A program made the position numbers and the translations under genes. Shown one piece after another: positions 1 to 6,040 of a DNA stretch of 6,040 nucleotides. Under the pieces are notes generated by a model. It had not been told where the DNA came from and did not search any database. It saw only the letters and a program-made list of their open reading frames with translations. Where the stretch lies: the NCBI GenBank assembly GCA_964524755.1, contig CAZGDR010000076.1:1-6040 (forward strand), read 5' to 3'. This stretch comes from JAQVOO01 sp964524755 (lineage in GTDB: Bacteria; Spirochaetota; Spirochaetia; Sphaerochaetales; Sphaerochaetaceae). Positions within the stretch are counted from its first letter, which is position 1. The number at the start of each line of letters is the position of its first letter.

Positions 1-7
1 AGCAAGA

Positions 8-12
8 CCTCT
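8..12 (-). promoter_or_regulatory. Possible ribosome binding site of the next operon gene
   Basis: On the minus strand, AGAGG follows the usher stop codon (18-20) by five bases and leaves seven bases to the window edge. That is the right spacing for a start codon at or just past the edge, so another gene of the same operon may begin there. In chaperone-usher operons that would typically be a pilin or tip adhesin. The gene itself is not visible; this is inference from one short motif. Confidence 0.3.
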
Positions 13-17
13 ATGAA

Positions 18-3000
18 TTACCGAATTTCGGGAATCCAACCCCGCGGAGCAATTGCATCGAGATAGGGTTTCAGGATAAGACGTAACTGGGATAAGTTGC
101 GTAATGTACGCTCATCTTCACGTGCCATCCGCTTGATGGCTGACTCCTGTTGGCGTTGCGTTGTAATTTTTTCCACGATCGAATCGGGATTACTGAGTGT
201 ATCTGTCGTAATTGAAGTAACTACTTCCCTGGATGGATAATAACTATCCCAAAACTCCATCTCTTCCATCACAGCGGTAACTCTAAGATTGTAGCGTCCC
301 TCTTCATCTAAGAGACTATCGGTAATCTCTATACCCATCATACGGTCAAACAACTCAAAATCAAGTTTTTCTGTAAATTCACTGGCGATGAAGGTCTCGA
401 GGACAAAGACTTGGCCCGTATCACTCTTCTTAGTAGGCTCAACGGTAAAGCGGATATCGACGGGAAGATCTTCTTCAGTACTCTCAGGTAAGTAAAGACT
501 AAACTGGTAGTCACCAGCAGCCATTCCACTGACAAAAAAGAATCCATTCTCATCAGTAAACAAATAAAGGGTCTCATCGGGTATTAAGAGTTCGTCCCCA
601 TTCTCATCCAGCTCAACTCGGTATAGGTCAGTCGTATAGCGAGAATATGGAGCTGTTTTAGAACGTAAAAGAGTTCCGACTACAGAATAGGTCACTTCAG
701 CACTGATGCGGACAGCATAGCCCTGTCGTGGCCGGGGCAAGAAGTCGTAAATAAAGGAGCCACTATTACTCAGCATAGAATCCCCTACTCCATACACGAC
801 GACGTTGTTCTCTTGGTGCGTAGTAATTCCGGTGTAGGTTCCCACCCCAAATAAAGACGGCAACGCATCTGGGGCACTCGTCATGGTTTTTGTGACGGCA
901 ATATCCCCTCCCTTCATCGCACCTGTAGGTTTTACTAATAAGAAGTTTTCACCAATAGTCCGAGTCATACCGAACATCCCGTTGGCGTAAGCAAAAGAGG
1001 TGTTCAGAGCGAGGCTGGTCGAGAACCGTTTAAAGTTGTCCGAATATTGTTGCCGTAATGATAGCCCATACGCTGGGGCTCTATGACTCCAAGAAACACT
1101 TCCTTGATGGTCCATCACATCGGTAAATTTAATATTATTTATAGAGAATTGCATATTGTCATTCTTTGATCCAAATGGTCGCCATGAAGCATTCACATAG
1201 GTAGATGTCTGTAAATCAGAAGATGCTGACATATTCAGGTTAGGAGTGAACGTGTAATTTAAACCAATCTGTCCGCGCACTACTGGTTGGCTTTCAGTTG
1301 CAGTGGTATAGAGACTCATTGAACTATTAATCGACAGATTAGGAATCAACGGGATGCCAACACTAGCAGTAATTCTCCATGTTGGATTGGTATTATTAGT
1401 ATTCCAAGCAACGCCACTACTAAGTGAGTAACGGAGAAAATCAGCAATTCCTGCTGCATAGGAGGTACTAAGTTCTACGTTGTCACCTGCAGTGGCCGTA
1501 TCAGTAGGACTGATATCGACTCTATTACTGTATTCCTGTGCAGTATATCGTACTGAAAAATCGAAAGAACCAAACGGCGAATCGTCTTTACCGGCAACGC
1601 GATAACTGAGTTGGCTCGAAATTCCCCAGTCCAAGGGTTTACTATAACTAAGGCCCAATAAGGCATCAAACGAACCCACAGGTGTTGCAAATAATGTAGT
1701 CAGCCCTAAGGTGATTGCCGAGGGACTGAAAGCTAAATTATAGGTTGAGGTGATGGAGTTAGTAACACCGATTTGTTGTTCAGCTCTAAAGATTGTCCGC
1801 CCTATATCTTTGTCGGGAAAAGAGAGACTAAACGTATAGAGGGTGTCTCCTTGTGCCAATAGGCGAGAATCATACCCCAAGATAAAATCGTACTCCTGTT
1901 TTATATTAGGATCGGCCAAAGAGGTTACTACTACTTTGGCATCATTGGCACCTTGGGTAAAAGCAAAGTCGCGCAACTTGTAAATACCGGCTTGTAGCTC
2001 TCTTCGGTACACACTGCGTTGATTTATAAAAACTTCTACAGTGGAGGGTTCATCAAGGTTTACCGTGTATTGGAATTGGTGGTTCTTGGGTTTCACATCA
2101 CCATAATTATATCGTTTTTCAATGGCTATCCCGATGGAGTCTTTCGAGTAACCTACGTAGTCATTTACATTTCCAAAGGTGAGACGTTGACTGGTAGTTT
2201 TAAAATCATAAAAACCCTGAATTCCATGAAAAGAGATATAATCTTGATAATCGTTAGACCACGGATCTACTAAACTGTCATTATAGGCTTGTCCAGGGTG
2301 CACACTGAAAGAGAAGTCAAAGGCAACATCGAACAACGATATGGAGTTATGCGATTGCATAGAAAACAAAGAAACCGGAGAGATTTCCCAGTCATTGGCT
2401 TCAGAAATATCAATCAGAGAGAACATTGAGACATTACTATACCAAGAAAACCAAGCTGGCTTAATGAATTCACTACCGCTCATGCTATAAGTGCCATAAC
2501 GAGTGAGACTCCCCTGGTTCAAAGAAAGAAATCTAACTGGCATCATGGAAGATGAGAACAACATTTTCAATTCAAATGTTTGGTAATCAAACCAAGCTTC
2601 TATACCTTGGTTGTGTAAGTCCTCCAATACGAAAAACTCTTTAGTAGTTGCAAAGAGTTCTTTCTTAAAGGAAGTAACCAGTAATTCACCAATTATTTCT
2701 CTAAACTCTAAGACAGATATTTTCAGTGTTTCCTGGGAAAATGTGACGTTAATATCAGTTAAGTATTCATTATTTATATAGAGAGGCACATAGTAGGAAC
2801 CATCTTGAAATATGGAGTAATCTTCTTCACCGGCTACATAGAAATCGGCCCAATCATCTTCCACGGTTGAAAAGACAGGCTCCTGCGGATCGTCAGGGAT
2901 AGTTCTTGGATCTGTAGTTTCAACTACTTCCTCTTGAATGGGGGGAGGTTCACTAATCACGTCTGATACCATTACTGGTGATTCTTCAACTACTGCTTCT

Positions 3001-3254
3001 GCCCGTATTGGTTTTTCTACTATGTCAAGAATAGGTTCTTCAACTCGCTCCACTGAAACGGACTCTTCTGGTTCAGGAAGTTCTAGATCACTAAGAACAA
3101 TTGTTTCGGGGAGGGTTGAGCTTACAACAGTTTCAGTTGTTGGTGCGGGTAGTGGTTTAGGCTTCTCGTGCATAGAAAGGGCAGCTAGCAAGACTATCAT
3201 GTATGTACCAACGATGATTAAAATACTAATCATCGATTTCTTGCCTGTCCTCAT
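18..3254 (-). CDS. Outer-membrane fimbrial usher (PapC/FimD superfamily), enlarged at both ends
   Basis: Predicted outer-membrane usher that receives chaperone-subunit complexes and exports and polymerises them as a surface fibre. Seen in the 1078-residue product: a basic start (MRTGKK) and hydrophobic stretch at about 8-27; a Pro/Glu/Val-rich acidic linker at about 30-130; a probable usher N-domain at about 136-245 (YYVPLYINNEYL resembles the family's 'y.v.vyvNg' strand); barrel and plug, where 403-480 (STVEVFINQ, then LQAGIYKLRDF, then LLAQGDTLYTFSL) matches the FimD/PapC plug motif with 'pGpf.i.d'; many amphipathic strands to about 760; then YANGM...FLLVKPTGA (757-779) and LPRPRQGYAVR (839-849), which match the usher C-terminal signatures. 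Usual ushers have roughly 800-900 residues, so about 130 residues are extra at each end. No cysteine occurs anywhere. The start at 3254 has AGGGA 11 bases upstream; an in-frame ATG seven codons later is an alternative. It lies 33 bases behind the chaperone gene in the same operon. The usher call is firm; the subclass (classical, archaic or alternative) is not resolved. Confidence 0.9.
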   Translation of the reverse strand: MRTGKKSMISILIIVGTYMIVLLAALSMHEKPKPLPAPTTETVVSSTLPETIVLSDLELPEPEESVSVERVEEPILDIVEKPIRAEAVVEESPVMVSDVISEPPPIQEEVVETTDPRTIPDDPQEPVFSTVEDDWADFYVAGEEDYSIFQDGSYYVPLYINNEYLTDINVTFSQETLKISVLEFREIIGELLVTSFKKELFATTKEFFVLEDLHNQGIEAWFDYQTFELKMLFSSSMMPVRFLSLNQGSLTRYGTYSMSGSEFIKPAWFSWYSNVSMFSLIDISEANDWEISPVSLFSMQSHNSISLFDVAFDFSFSVHPGQAYNDSLVDPWSNDYQDYISFHGIQGFYDFKTTSQRLTFGNVNDYVGYSKDSIGIAIEKRYNYGDVKPKNHQFQYTVNLDEPSTVEVFINQRSVYRRELQAGIYKLRDFAFTQGANDAKVVVTSLADPNIKQEYDFILGYDSRLLAQGDTLYTFSLSFPDKDIGRTIFRAEQQIGVTNSITSTYNLAFSPSAITLGLTTLFATPVGSFDALLGLSYSKPLDWGISSQLSYRVAGKDDSPFGSFDFSVRYTAQEYSNRVDISPTDTATAGDNVELSTSYAAGIADFLRYSLSSGVAWNTNNTNPTWRITASVGIPLIPNLSINSSMSLYTTATESQPVVRGQIGLNYTFTPNLNMSASSDLQTSTYVNASWRPFGSKNDNMQFSINNIKFTDVMDHQGSVSWSHRAPAYGLSLRQQYSDNFKRFSTSLALNTSFAYANGMFGMTRTIGENFLLVKPTGAMKGGDIAVTKTMTSAPDALPSLFGVGTYTGITTHQENNVVVYGVGDSMLSNSGSFIYDFLPRPRQGYAVRISAEVTYSVVGTLLRSKTAPYSRYTTDLYRVELDENGDELLIPDETLYLFTDENGFFFVSGMAAGDYQFSLYLPESTEEDLPVDIRFTVEPTKKSDTGQVFVLETFIASEFTEKLDFELFDRMMGIEITDSLLDEEGRYNLRVTAVMEEMEFWDSYYPSREVVTSITTDTLSNPDSIVEKITTQRQQESAIKRMAREDERTLRNLSQLRLILKPYLDAIAPRGWIPEIR

Positions 3255-3287
3255 TATGCTATTTTTCCCTAATTAAATTATGCAAAA

Positions 3288-4121
3288 TTAATTTTCATAT
3301 GAAATTTTTGCTGTAAACACCTTCTCTGCATCTTTCAGGTCTTTTGGAAATTGCATATTTCGTGGCCAAGCAACTTGTACTGCCACAGTTTTTCCGGCTA
3401 AAAGGTTCAATCCGTTTACAAATCCTAGTGCAGCACCTTCATACACTACACTTTGTCGCGTAACATTATTGATTACTTCTACTTTCACACCATTTAATAT
3501 TTGATGAATAGTTCCAGGATTGGAAATAGTTAGACTCATTGCTTGTTGTCCATCGGGTGTCAAAATAGGTTTGGCCTGCTCTACTTGCACTTTCACTGTA
3601 CTTCTAGAGGGGCTAACGTACAAGCTGGTGGTATAAACATAGAGGAAGTTAAACATACTCTGTCCCTCAGTTGCACGCCCTTTTGAATAGGGGATCTGTT
3701 CAGCCCTGAGGCGGAAAGAGAGTTCTGTAGGAACCGTCCGTGGCCCACGATACTGAACTCTTACAATCTGTGAGGTCTGCGGCCGAAGAATCACCTTGCT
3801 AGGGACGATCGAAAAGTAGGCAGTTGCATTCTCGTTTTTCTCTTTACCCGCAATATCTATATCACGAGTGAGAGCTGAAATCTCCACTGCAATGCTATCA
3901 TCCGAGTCATTCACTATGGTGTATGTCTTTGTGCTATTCGCACCAGAGGGAGCAAATGTTTGCTCTAAAGGTGAGAACTGGAATGCAAAAACTGGTGCAA
4001 TTGCACATACTGATACCAACAAGATCAGTATCAAAATTTTTCGTTTGTTCATGTACCGTATCATATCACTCAAATGTGTTGAGTGCAAAGGTCTTTTCAT
4101 TTCAACTCCGTACGATTTCAT
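3288..4121 (-). CDS. Periplasmic pilus-assembly chaperone (PapD-like)
   Basis: Predicted periplasmic chaperone that caps pilus subunits by donor-strand complementation and delivers them to the downstream usher. The product has two immunoglobulin-like domains. The N-domain shows FQFSPLEQTFAPSG (47-60), TYTIVNDSDDSIAVEI (66-81), FSIVPSKVILRPQTSQIVRV (103-122) and LSFRLRAEQIP (134-144), which fits the family pattern 'f.i.P..i.l.p...q.vRv' followed by 'fRl...eiP'. SLYVSP (166-171) is the usual strand before the second domain, which contains LTISNPGTIHQIL (197-209). The signal peptide is MNKRK plus a hydrophobic run, with likely cleavage after VFA (residue 46). Start choice is uncertain: 4121 and 4100 each have GGAG at 6 and 5 bases, whereas 4052 gives a textbook 23-residue signal peptide but a poor binding site. 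The mature part has no cysteine. The Arg8 and Lys112 anchors of PapD appear replaced (Glu/Gln and Ser by eye), so an archaic- or alternative-type chaperone is possible. Confidence 0.87.
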   Translation of the reverse strand: MKSYGVEMKRPLHSTHLSDMIRYMNKRKILILILLVSVCAIAPVFAFQFSPLEQTFAPSGANSTKTYTIVNDSDDSIAVEISALTRDIDIAGKEKNENATAYFSIVPSKVILRPQTSQIVRVQYRGPRTVPTELSFRLRAEQIPYSKGRATEGQSMFNFLYVYTTSLYVSPSRSTVKVQVEQAKPILTPDGQQAMSLTISNPGTIHQILNGVKVEVINNVTRQSVVYEGAALGFVNGLNLLAGKTVAVQVAWPRNMQFPKDLKDAEKVFTAKISYEN

Positions 4122-4131
4122 GCTTCACTCC
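4106..4131 (-). promoter_or_regulatory. Two competing ribosome binding sites for the chaperone gene
   Basis: GGAG at 4131-4128 sits six bases before the ATG at 4121, and a second GGAG at 4109-4106 sits five bases before the in-frame ATG at 4100. Either could serve. The ATG at 4052, which directly precedes the signal-peptide core MNKRK, has only a weak CGG upstream. Initiation at 4121 or 4100 would leave an unusually long stretch of 16-23 residues in front of the signal peptide. Confidence 0.5.
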
Positions 4132-4215
4132 ATCTATTTATTAATGATTAAAATTCTTTTTGCCTTACATTCTCTAGAAAGTCAATAGAACGAAACTATA
4201 CTGAGAGATACGAAT

Positions 4216-4244
4216 ACTATAAAGGAGCGAAAGACTTGTGTCAA
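4216..4244 (-). promoter_or_regulatory. Sigma-70-type promoter of the chaperone-usher operon
   Basis: On the minus strand a perfect -35 TTGACA (4244-4239) is followed after exactly 17 bases by -10 TATAGT (4221-4216). Transcription would start near 4209 and give a leader of roughly 90 bases before the ATG at 4121. No convincing hairpin or operator was seen in the leader. This is the best promoter match on the minus strand in the window and supports treating chaperone and usher as one unit. Confidence 0.75.
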
Positions 4245-4391
4245 CTGTAAGAAAGTAAATCTTTGAATAATTCTATATAATATTTAACATCCTACGCTTT
4301 CTCTTTTATTGTATGTAATTAACACACATTCTCAACAATAATCTTGTGTCATATTACCGCAACCCAAAAACAACTCTAAAAACAGGATTTG

Positions 4392-4421
4392 TTGACACTC
4401 TTATTCCATCTATGCTATGTT
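4392..4421 (+). promoter_or_regulatory. Promoter of the tRNA-Pro gene
   Basis: TTGACA at 4392-4397 and TATGTT at 4416-4421 are separated by 18 bases. A start near 4428 would put about 19 bases of leader before the mature tRNA end at 4447. No GC-rich discriminator of the stringent type is evident directly after the -10 box. Confidence 0.65.
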
Positions 4422-4446
4422 CTTCCACGTGTGAAAACATTACATA

Positions 4447-4520
4447 CGGGCTGTAGCGCAGGGGTTTAGCGTACATGTCTGGGGGACATGGGGTCGGCGG
4501 TTCAAATCCGCCCAGCCCGA
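4447..4520 (+). tRNA. tRNA-Pro (anticodon GGG)
   Basis: The cloverleaf folds fully by eye. The acceptor CGGGCTG pairs with CAGCCCG, including the C1-G72 pair typical of bacterial tRNA-Pro; the D stem is GCGC/GCGT; the anticodon stem is CATGT/ACATG around the loop CTGGGGG, so the anticodon is GGG, reading CCC and CCU; the variable loop is GGGTC; the T arm is GGCGG-TTCAAAT-CCGCC; the discriminator base is A. The 3' CCA is not encoded (TAA follows), so the CCA-adding enzyme must supply it. It has its own promoter and terminator and therefore looks like a single-gene transcript. Confidence 0.96.
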
Positions 4521-4533
4521 TAAACCTAAATAC

Positions 4534-4577
4534 ATGCTCCTCAATGAATTTATAATTCGCTGAGGAGCATTTCTTTT
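4534..4577 (+). terminator. Rho-independent terminator after tRNA-Pro
   Basis: ATGCTCCTCA (4534-4543) pairs perfectly with TGAGGAGCAT (4561-4570) and is followed by TTCTTTT. Inside the loop GAATT (4546-4550) and AATTC (4554-4558) extend the hairpin past a small internal loop. It lies 13 bases past the tRNA end and should stop tRNA transcription. Confidence 0.88.
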
Positions 4578-4913
4578 ATCTAAAGAGGGGGTCCACTCGC
4601 TGTAGTTCCCCTAAAGTCAATCAACTTATTCAGCATTCTCGAATAAAACAAGTATTATTCTGCCTTACTGATCCATCACTAATATAAAAACAAGAAATGA
4701 GGTACGGTTCTTGTTCTTATCAATTTGGAACCCCTTTAGGAGAGCGTCGAGATGTAGCCCTTTGCATTCAGAAACACGAAATCGGTGGATAATTCTCCCT
4801 CGGACATCCTTTGACGATTTTTAAAATTCTACTTTAAATTAACAAAAAGCTTTTTAGATTGTTAACCTATTAGATAGATTCTACTGAAAATTACGGTGCC
4901 AGATACTTTTCAA
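4578..4913. other. AT-rich intergenic stretch without a supportable gene
   Basis: Nothing here reads as a gene on either strand. It holds two weak dyads. The first is AACAAGAA (4689-4696) with TTCTTGTT (4708-4715), which on the minus strand is followed by a run of T and could be a weak terminator for the repeat-protein gene about 200 bases upstream. The second is TTAACAA (4839-4845) with TTGTTAA (4859-4865), enclosing AAAGCTTT. Both stems are short and AT-rich. A 51-codon open stretch without a usable start lies at 4665-4820 on the minus strand and shows no recognisable motif. The region may be decayed sequence between the tRNA and a broken gene. Confidence 0.5.
4689..4715 (-). terminator. 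Weak terminator-like hairpin
   Basis: On the minus strand an 8-bp stem AACAAGAA/TTCTTGTT with an 11-base loop is followed by TTTATATT. The stem has only two G-C pairs and the site lies about 200 bases past the stop codon of the repeat-protein gene, so this may be chance in AT-rich DNA. Confidence 0.2.
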
Positions 4914-5824
4914 TTATGTTATCGTCATAAAATCAGGAATTTGATCAGGACTCAAACCAGAGTCCGTATCAAAGTCAGAATAATAGATAACATTGCTCAC
5001 ATCCCACTTTGCGAGGTCTTGATTGAAGCGATATGCTTCATTGAACATCGATTCCATATTCTCAACCTTGCTCACATCCCAGCCTGAGAGATCTTGATTA
5101 AATTTTCGTTTCCACGAGAACAATGAACGCATATCCGTGACATTACTCACATCCCAACCAGAAATATCTTGATTGAAGGAATAATTAGACCCGAACAAAT
5201 AACTCATATCGGTTATTAGGGAAGTATCTACTTTGGTTACATCAAGATCGTTTCTTGCCCTATACATCAATTCTTCTCTGGTTATTCCCCACTTAGCATA
5301 GAGAATTGCATCGGAGGGGCCCATGGTATAATCAGCTTCGTCAGCATATTCTACCCTGCCTGTACTGGTTGTCGCCCACCCAGCAAATACATAGCCAGGA
5401 TCAGTAGTGGCTGTGGGCTTATCAAAGGTATTGGCAGTAAGCTTAATCTTTTCGTTGGTCTTAACTATTTGCGTAGACATTACCCCACTACCATTATTTG
5501 CATCAAATTTCAATGTATAATCGTTTGCAATCCACTTGGCATGGAGTATCATATTCTCTGTAATTGGCGTATCAAAGTCCCACACAACAGTAAGCGATTT
5601 ATCTGTGTACCAGCCAGTAATGTATACCCAGCTTTTGTAGGATTAGCAGGTTTTGTTACTTTTGCGTTTTCTTGCACTAATTGAGAATCTTCTGCACGTC
5701 CTCCATTAGTCTCAAAAGCAACTGAATACATCTGAGATTTTGGCTCCATAGTACGGCTAACAAGGCTAATTAATAGACAAACCATACCACAACCGAGCAA
5801 TACTCTCACAGAGTTTTTATTCAT
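4914..5824 (-). pseudogene. Frameshifted exported repeat protein (Listeria-Bacteroides repeats plus BspA-like DUF285 repeats)
   Basis: The ATG at 5824 has a purine-rich GAGAG five bases upstream and begins an export signal (MNKNSVR, then a hydrophobic run to about residue 22). A first Listeria-Bacteroides (Flg_new) repeat starts at YSVAFETNGG (33-42) but the frame breaks after AGYT near 5619, where the family expects 'GY.F.GWy'. The continuation TGWYTDKSL, then DFDTPITENMILHAKW, lies in another frame that runs to the stop at 4914. One added base in the TT at 5619-5620 gives a single 303-residue protein. A second such repeat covers about 102-179 (DYTLKFDANNG to LYAKW), and four 25-residue BspA-like units follow to about residue 289. 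Proteins of this kind are usually surface-exposed or secreted, and some are adhesins; the role here is unknown. Without the fix, translation gives a product of about 90 residues ending in unrelated sequence. An assembly error would also explain the break. No sortase motif or clear lipobox was seen. Confidence 0.78.
4959..5252 (-). repeat. Four tandem 75-bp BspA-like (DUF285) repeat units
   Basis: Within the repeat protein, units of exactly 25 codons begin at 5252 (degenerate), 5177, 5102 and 5027. The core is FNQD(I/L)SGWDVS(N/K)V..M.S(L/M)F. The first unit keeps only the second half (ITDMSYLF) and the fourth decays after WDVSNV. These are the leucine-rich-like repeats found in BspA-type surface proteins and in mycoplasma lipoproteins. 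Four units is short for the family. Confidence 0.88.
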
Positions 5825-5867
5825 TGATTCTCTCTTATCCTTTGGATTGTTATGATTTGGCTTTAGC

Positions 5868-5954
5868 TTACTCATTCGATCCATGAAAAACTTTAACAGC
5901 AATCCCCAAACTGATTACACCTGATACCACATATACAACGCAGCTCCACCACAT
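5868..5954 (-). CDS. Doubtful 28-residue hydrophobic ORF upstream of the repeat protein
   Basis: A 28-codon frame (MWWSCVVYVV, then SGVISLGIAVKVFHGSNE) would encode a single membrane-spanning segment with a polar tail, and it ends 43 bases before the repeat-protein start. Its ATG overlaps the TGA of another short frame (TGATG, 5952-5956), an arrangement seen in translational coupling. There is no good ribosome binding site and no family is recognised. It could equally be the tail of a frameshifted gene, or noise in the 5' leader. Confidence 0.2.
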   Translation of the reverse strand: MWWSCVVYVVSGVISLGIAVKVFHGSNE

Positions 5955-5990
5955 CACACAGGTTCATCCATGCACAGAAGAGAACACACA

Positions 5991-6019
5991 ATAATATAGT
6001 TAGCGATGAGTATAGTGAA
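5991..6019 (-). promoter_or_regulatory. Candidate promoter for the repeat-protein gene
   Basis: On the minus strand TTCACT (6019-6014) and TATTAT (5996-5991) are spaced by 17 bases. The -10 matches the consensus at five of six positions and the -35 at four of six. Transcription from here would give a leader of about 160 bases before the ATG at 5824, covering the doubtful small ORF. Nothing better was found nearer the gene. Confidence 0.35.
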
Positions 6020-6040
6020 TGATCTTTCCCATCACAATAG

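Noticed and set aside
2019..2273. 84-codon plus-strand ORF
   Set aside because: It lies fully inside the usher gene, antisense to the well-matched plug and barrel region.
2938..3276. 112-codon plus-strand ORF rich in Ser, Thr and Gly
   Set aside because: It is the antisense of the Pro/Glu/Val-rich linker of the usher; its low complexity simply mirrors that composition, and no ribosome binding site was noted.
4180..4185. TTGACT on the minus strand, nearer the chaperone gene than the chosen promoter
   Set aside because: No acceptable -10 box occurs 16-18 bases downstream, whereas the pair at 4216-4244 is near perfect.
3868..4188. Two overlapping plus-strand ORFs (106 and 73 codons)
   Set aside because: Both are antisense to the chaperone N-domain and signal peptide and show no family features.
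4447..4520. tRNA-Pro as an integration site of a mobile element
   Set aside because: No second copy of the tRNA 3' end, no integrase gene and no flanking repeat is visible in the window.
4665..4820. 51-codon minus-strand open stretch in the intergenic region
   Set aside because: It has no start codon near its beginning and no ribosome binding site, and its translation shows no recognisable domain; an old gene remnant cannot be shown.
4811..4839. TTGACG-N17-TTAAAT promoter-like pair on the plus strand
   Set aside because: The -10 match is poor, the DNA is very AT-rich, and it would drive only antisense of the repeat-protein gene.
5615..5625. Programmed -1 frameshifting in the repeat protein
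   Set aside because: A -1 shift would restore the frame, but there is no slippery X-XXY-YYZ heptamer and no downstream stem-loop was seen.
5825..5902. Longer N-terminus for the repeat protein from a TTG at 5902
   Set aside because: There is no ribosome binding site, and the 26 extra hydrophilic residues would precede a normal signal peptide; the ATG at 5824 fits better.

Overview
The window reads as chromosomal DNA from a diderm bacterium, at a rough reading about 40% GC. Evidence for this is an outer-membrane usher, a periplasmic chaperone, GGAG-type ribosome binding sites and sigma-70-like promoters (TTGACA-N17-TATAGT). The SD sites and promoter style argue against Bacteroidota. Both mature secreted proteins of the chaperone-usher pair contain no cysteine, which suggests an anaerobe without oxidative folding. 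Together with the BspA-type (DUF285) and Listeria-Bacteroides repeats next door, a spirochaete of the Sphaerochaeta/Treponema kind is my best guess. This is inference and not proven by the window.

Left part (18-4244, minus strand): a two-gene chaperone-usher operon. A clear promoter (4216-4244) drives a PapD-like periplasmic chaperone (3288-4121), followed after 33 bases by a very large usher (18-3254, 1078 residues). Past the usher stop there is an SD-like AGAGG right at the window edge, so a further gene, probably a pilus subunit or adhesin, is expected just outside. The chaperone would carry subunits to the usher, which would assemble and export them as a surface fibre. The usher is unusual: a hydrophobic N-terminus and about 100 residues of Pro/Glu/Val-rich linker precede the usher core, and about 140 extra residues follow it.

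Middle (4245-4913): a plus-strand tRNA-Pro(GGG) gene with its own promoter and a strong rho-independent terminator, divergent from the fimbrial operon. About 340 AT-rich bases with no supportable gene follow.

Right part (4914-6040, minus strand): a gene for an exported repeat protein made of two Listeria-Bacteroides (Flg_new) repeats and then 25-residue BspA-like/DUF285 repeats. It is split by a single missing base near 5619. Restoring one base gives a continuous 303-residue protein. A candidate promoter and a doubtful 28-codon hydrophobic ORF lie upstream, and the window ends there.
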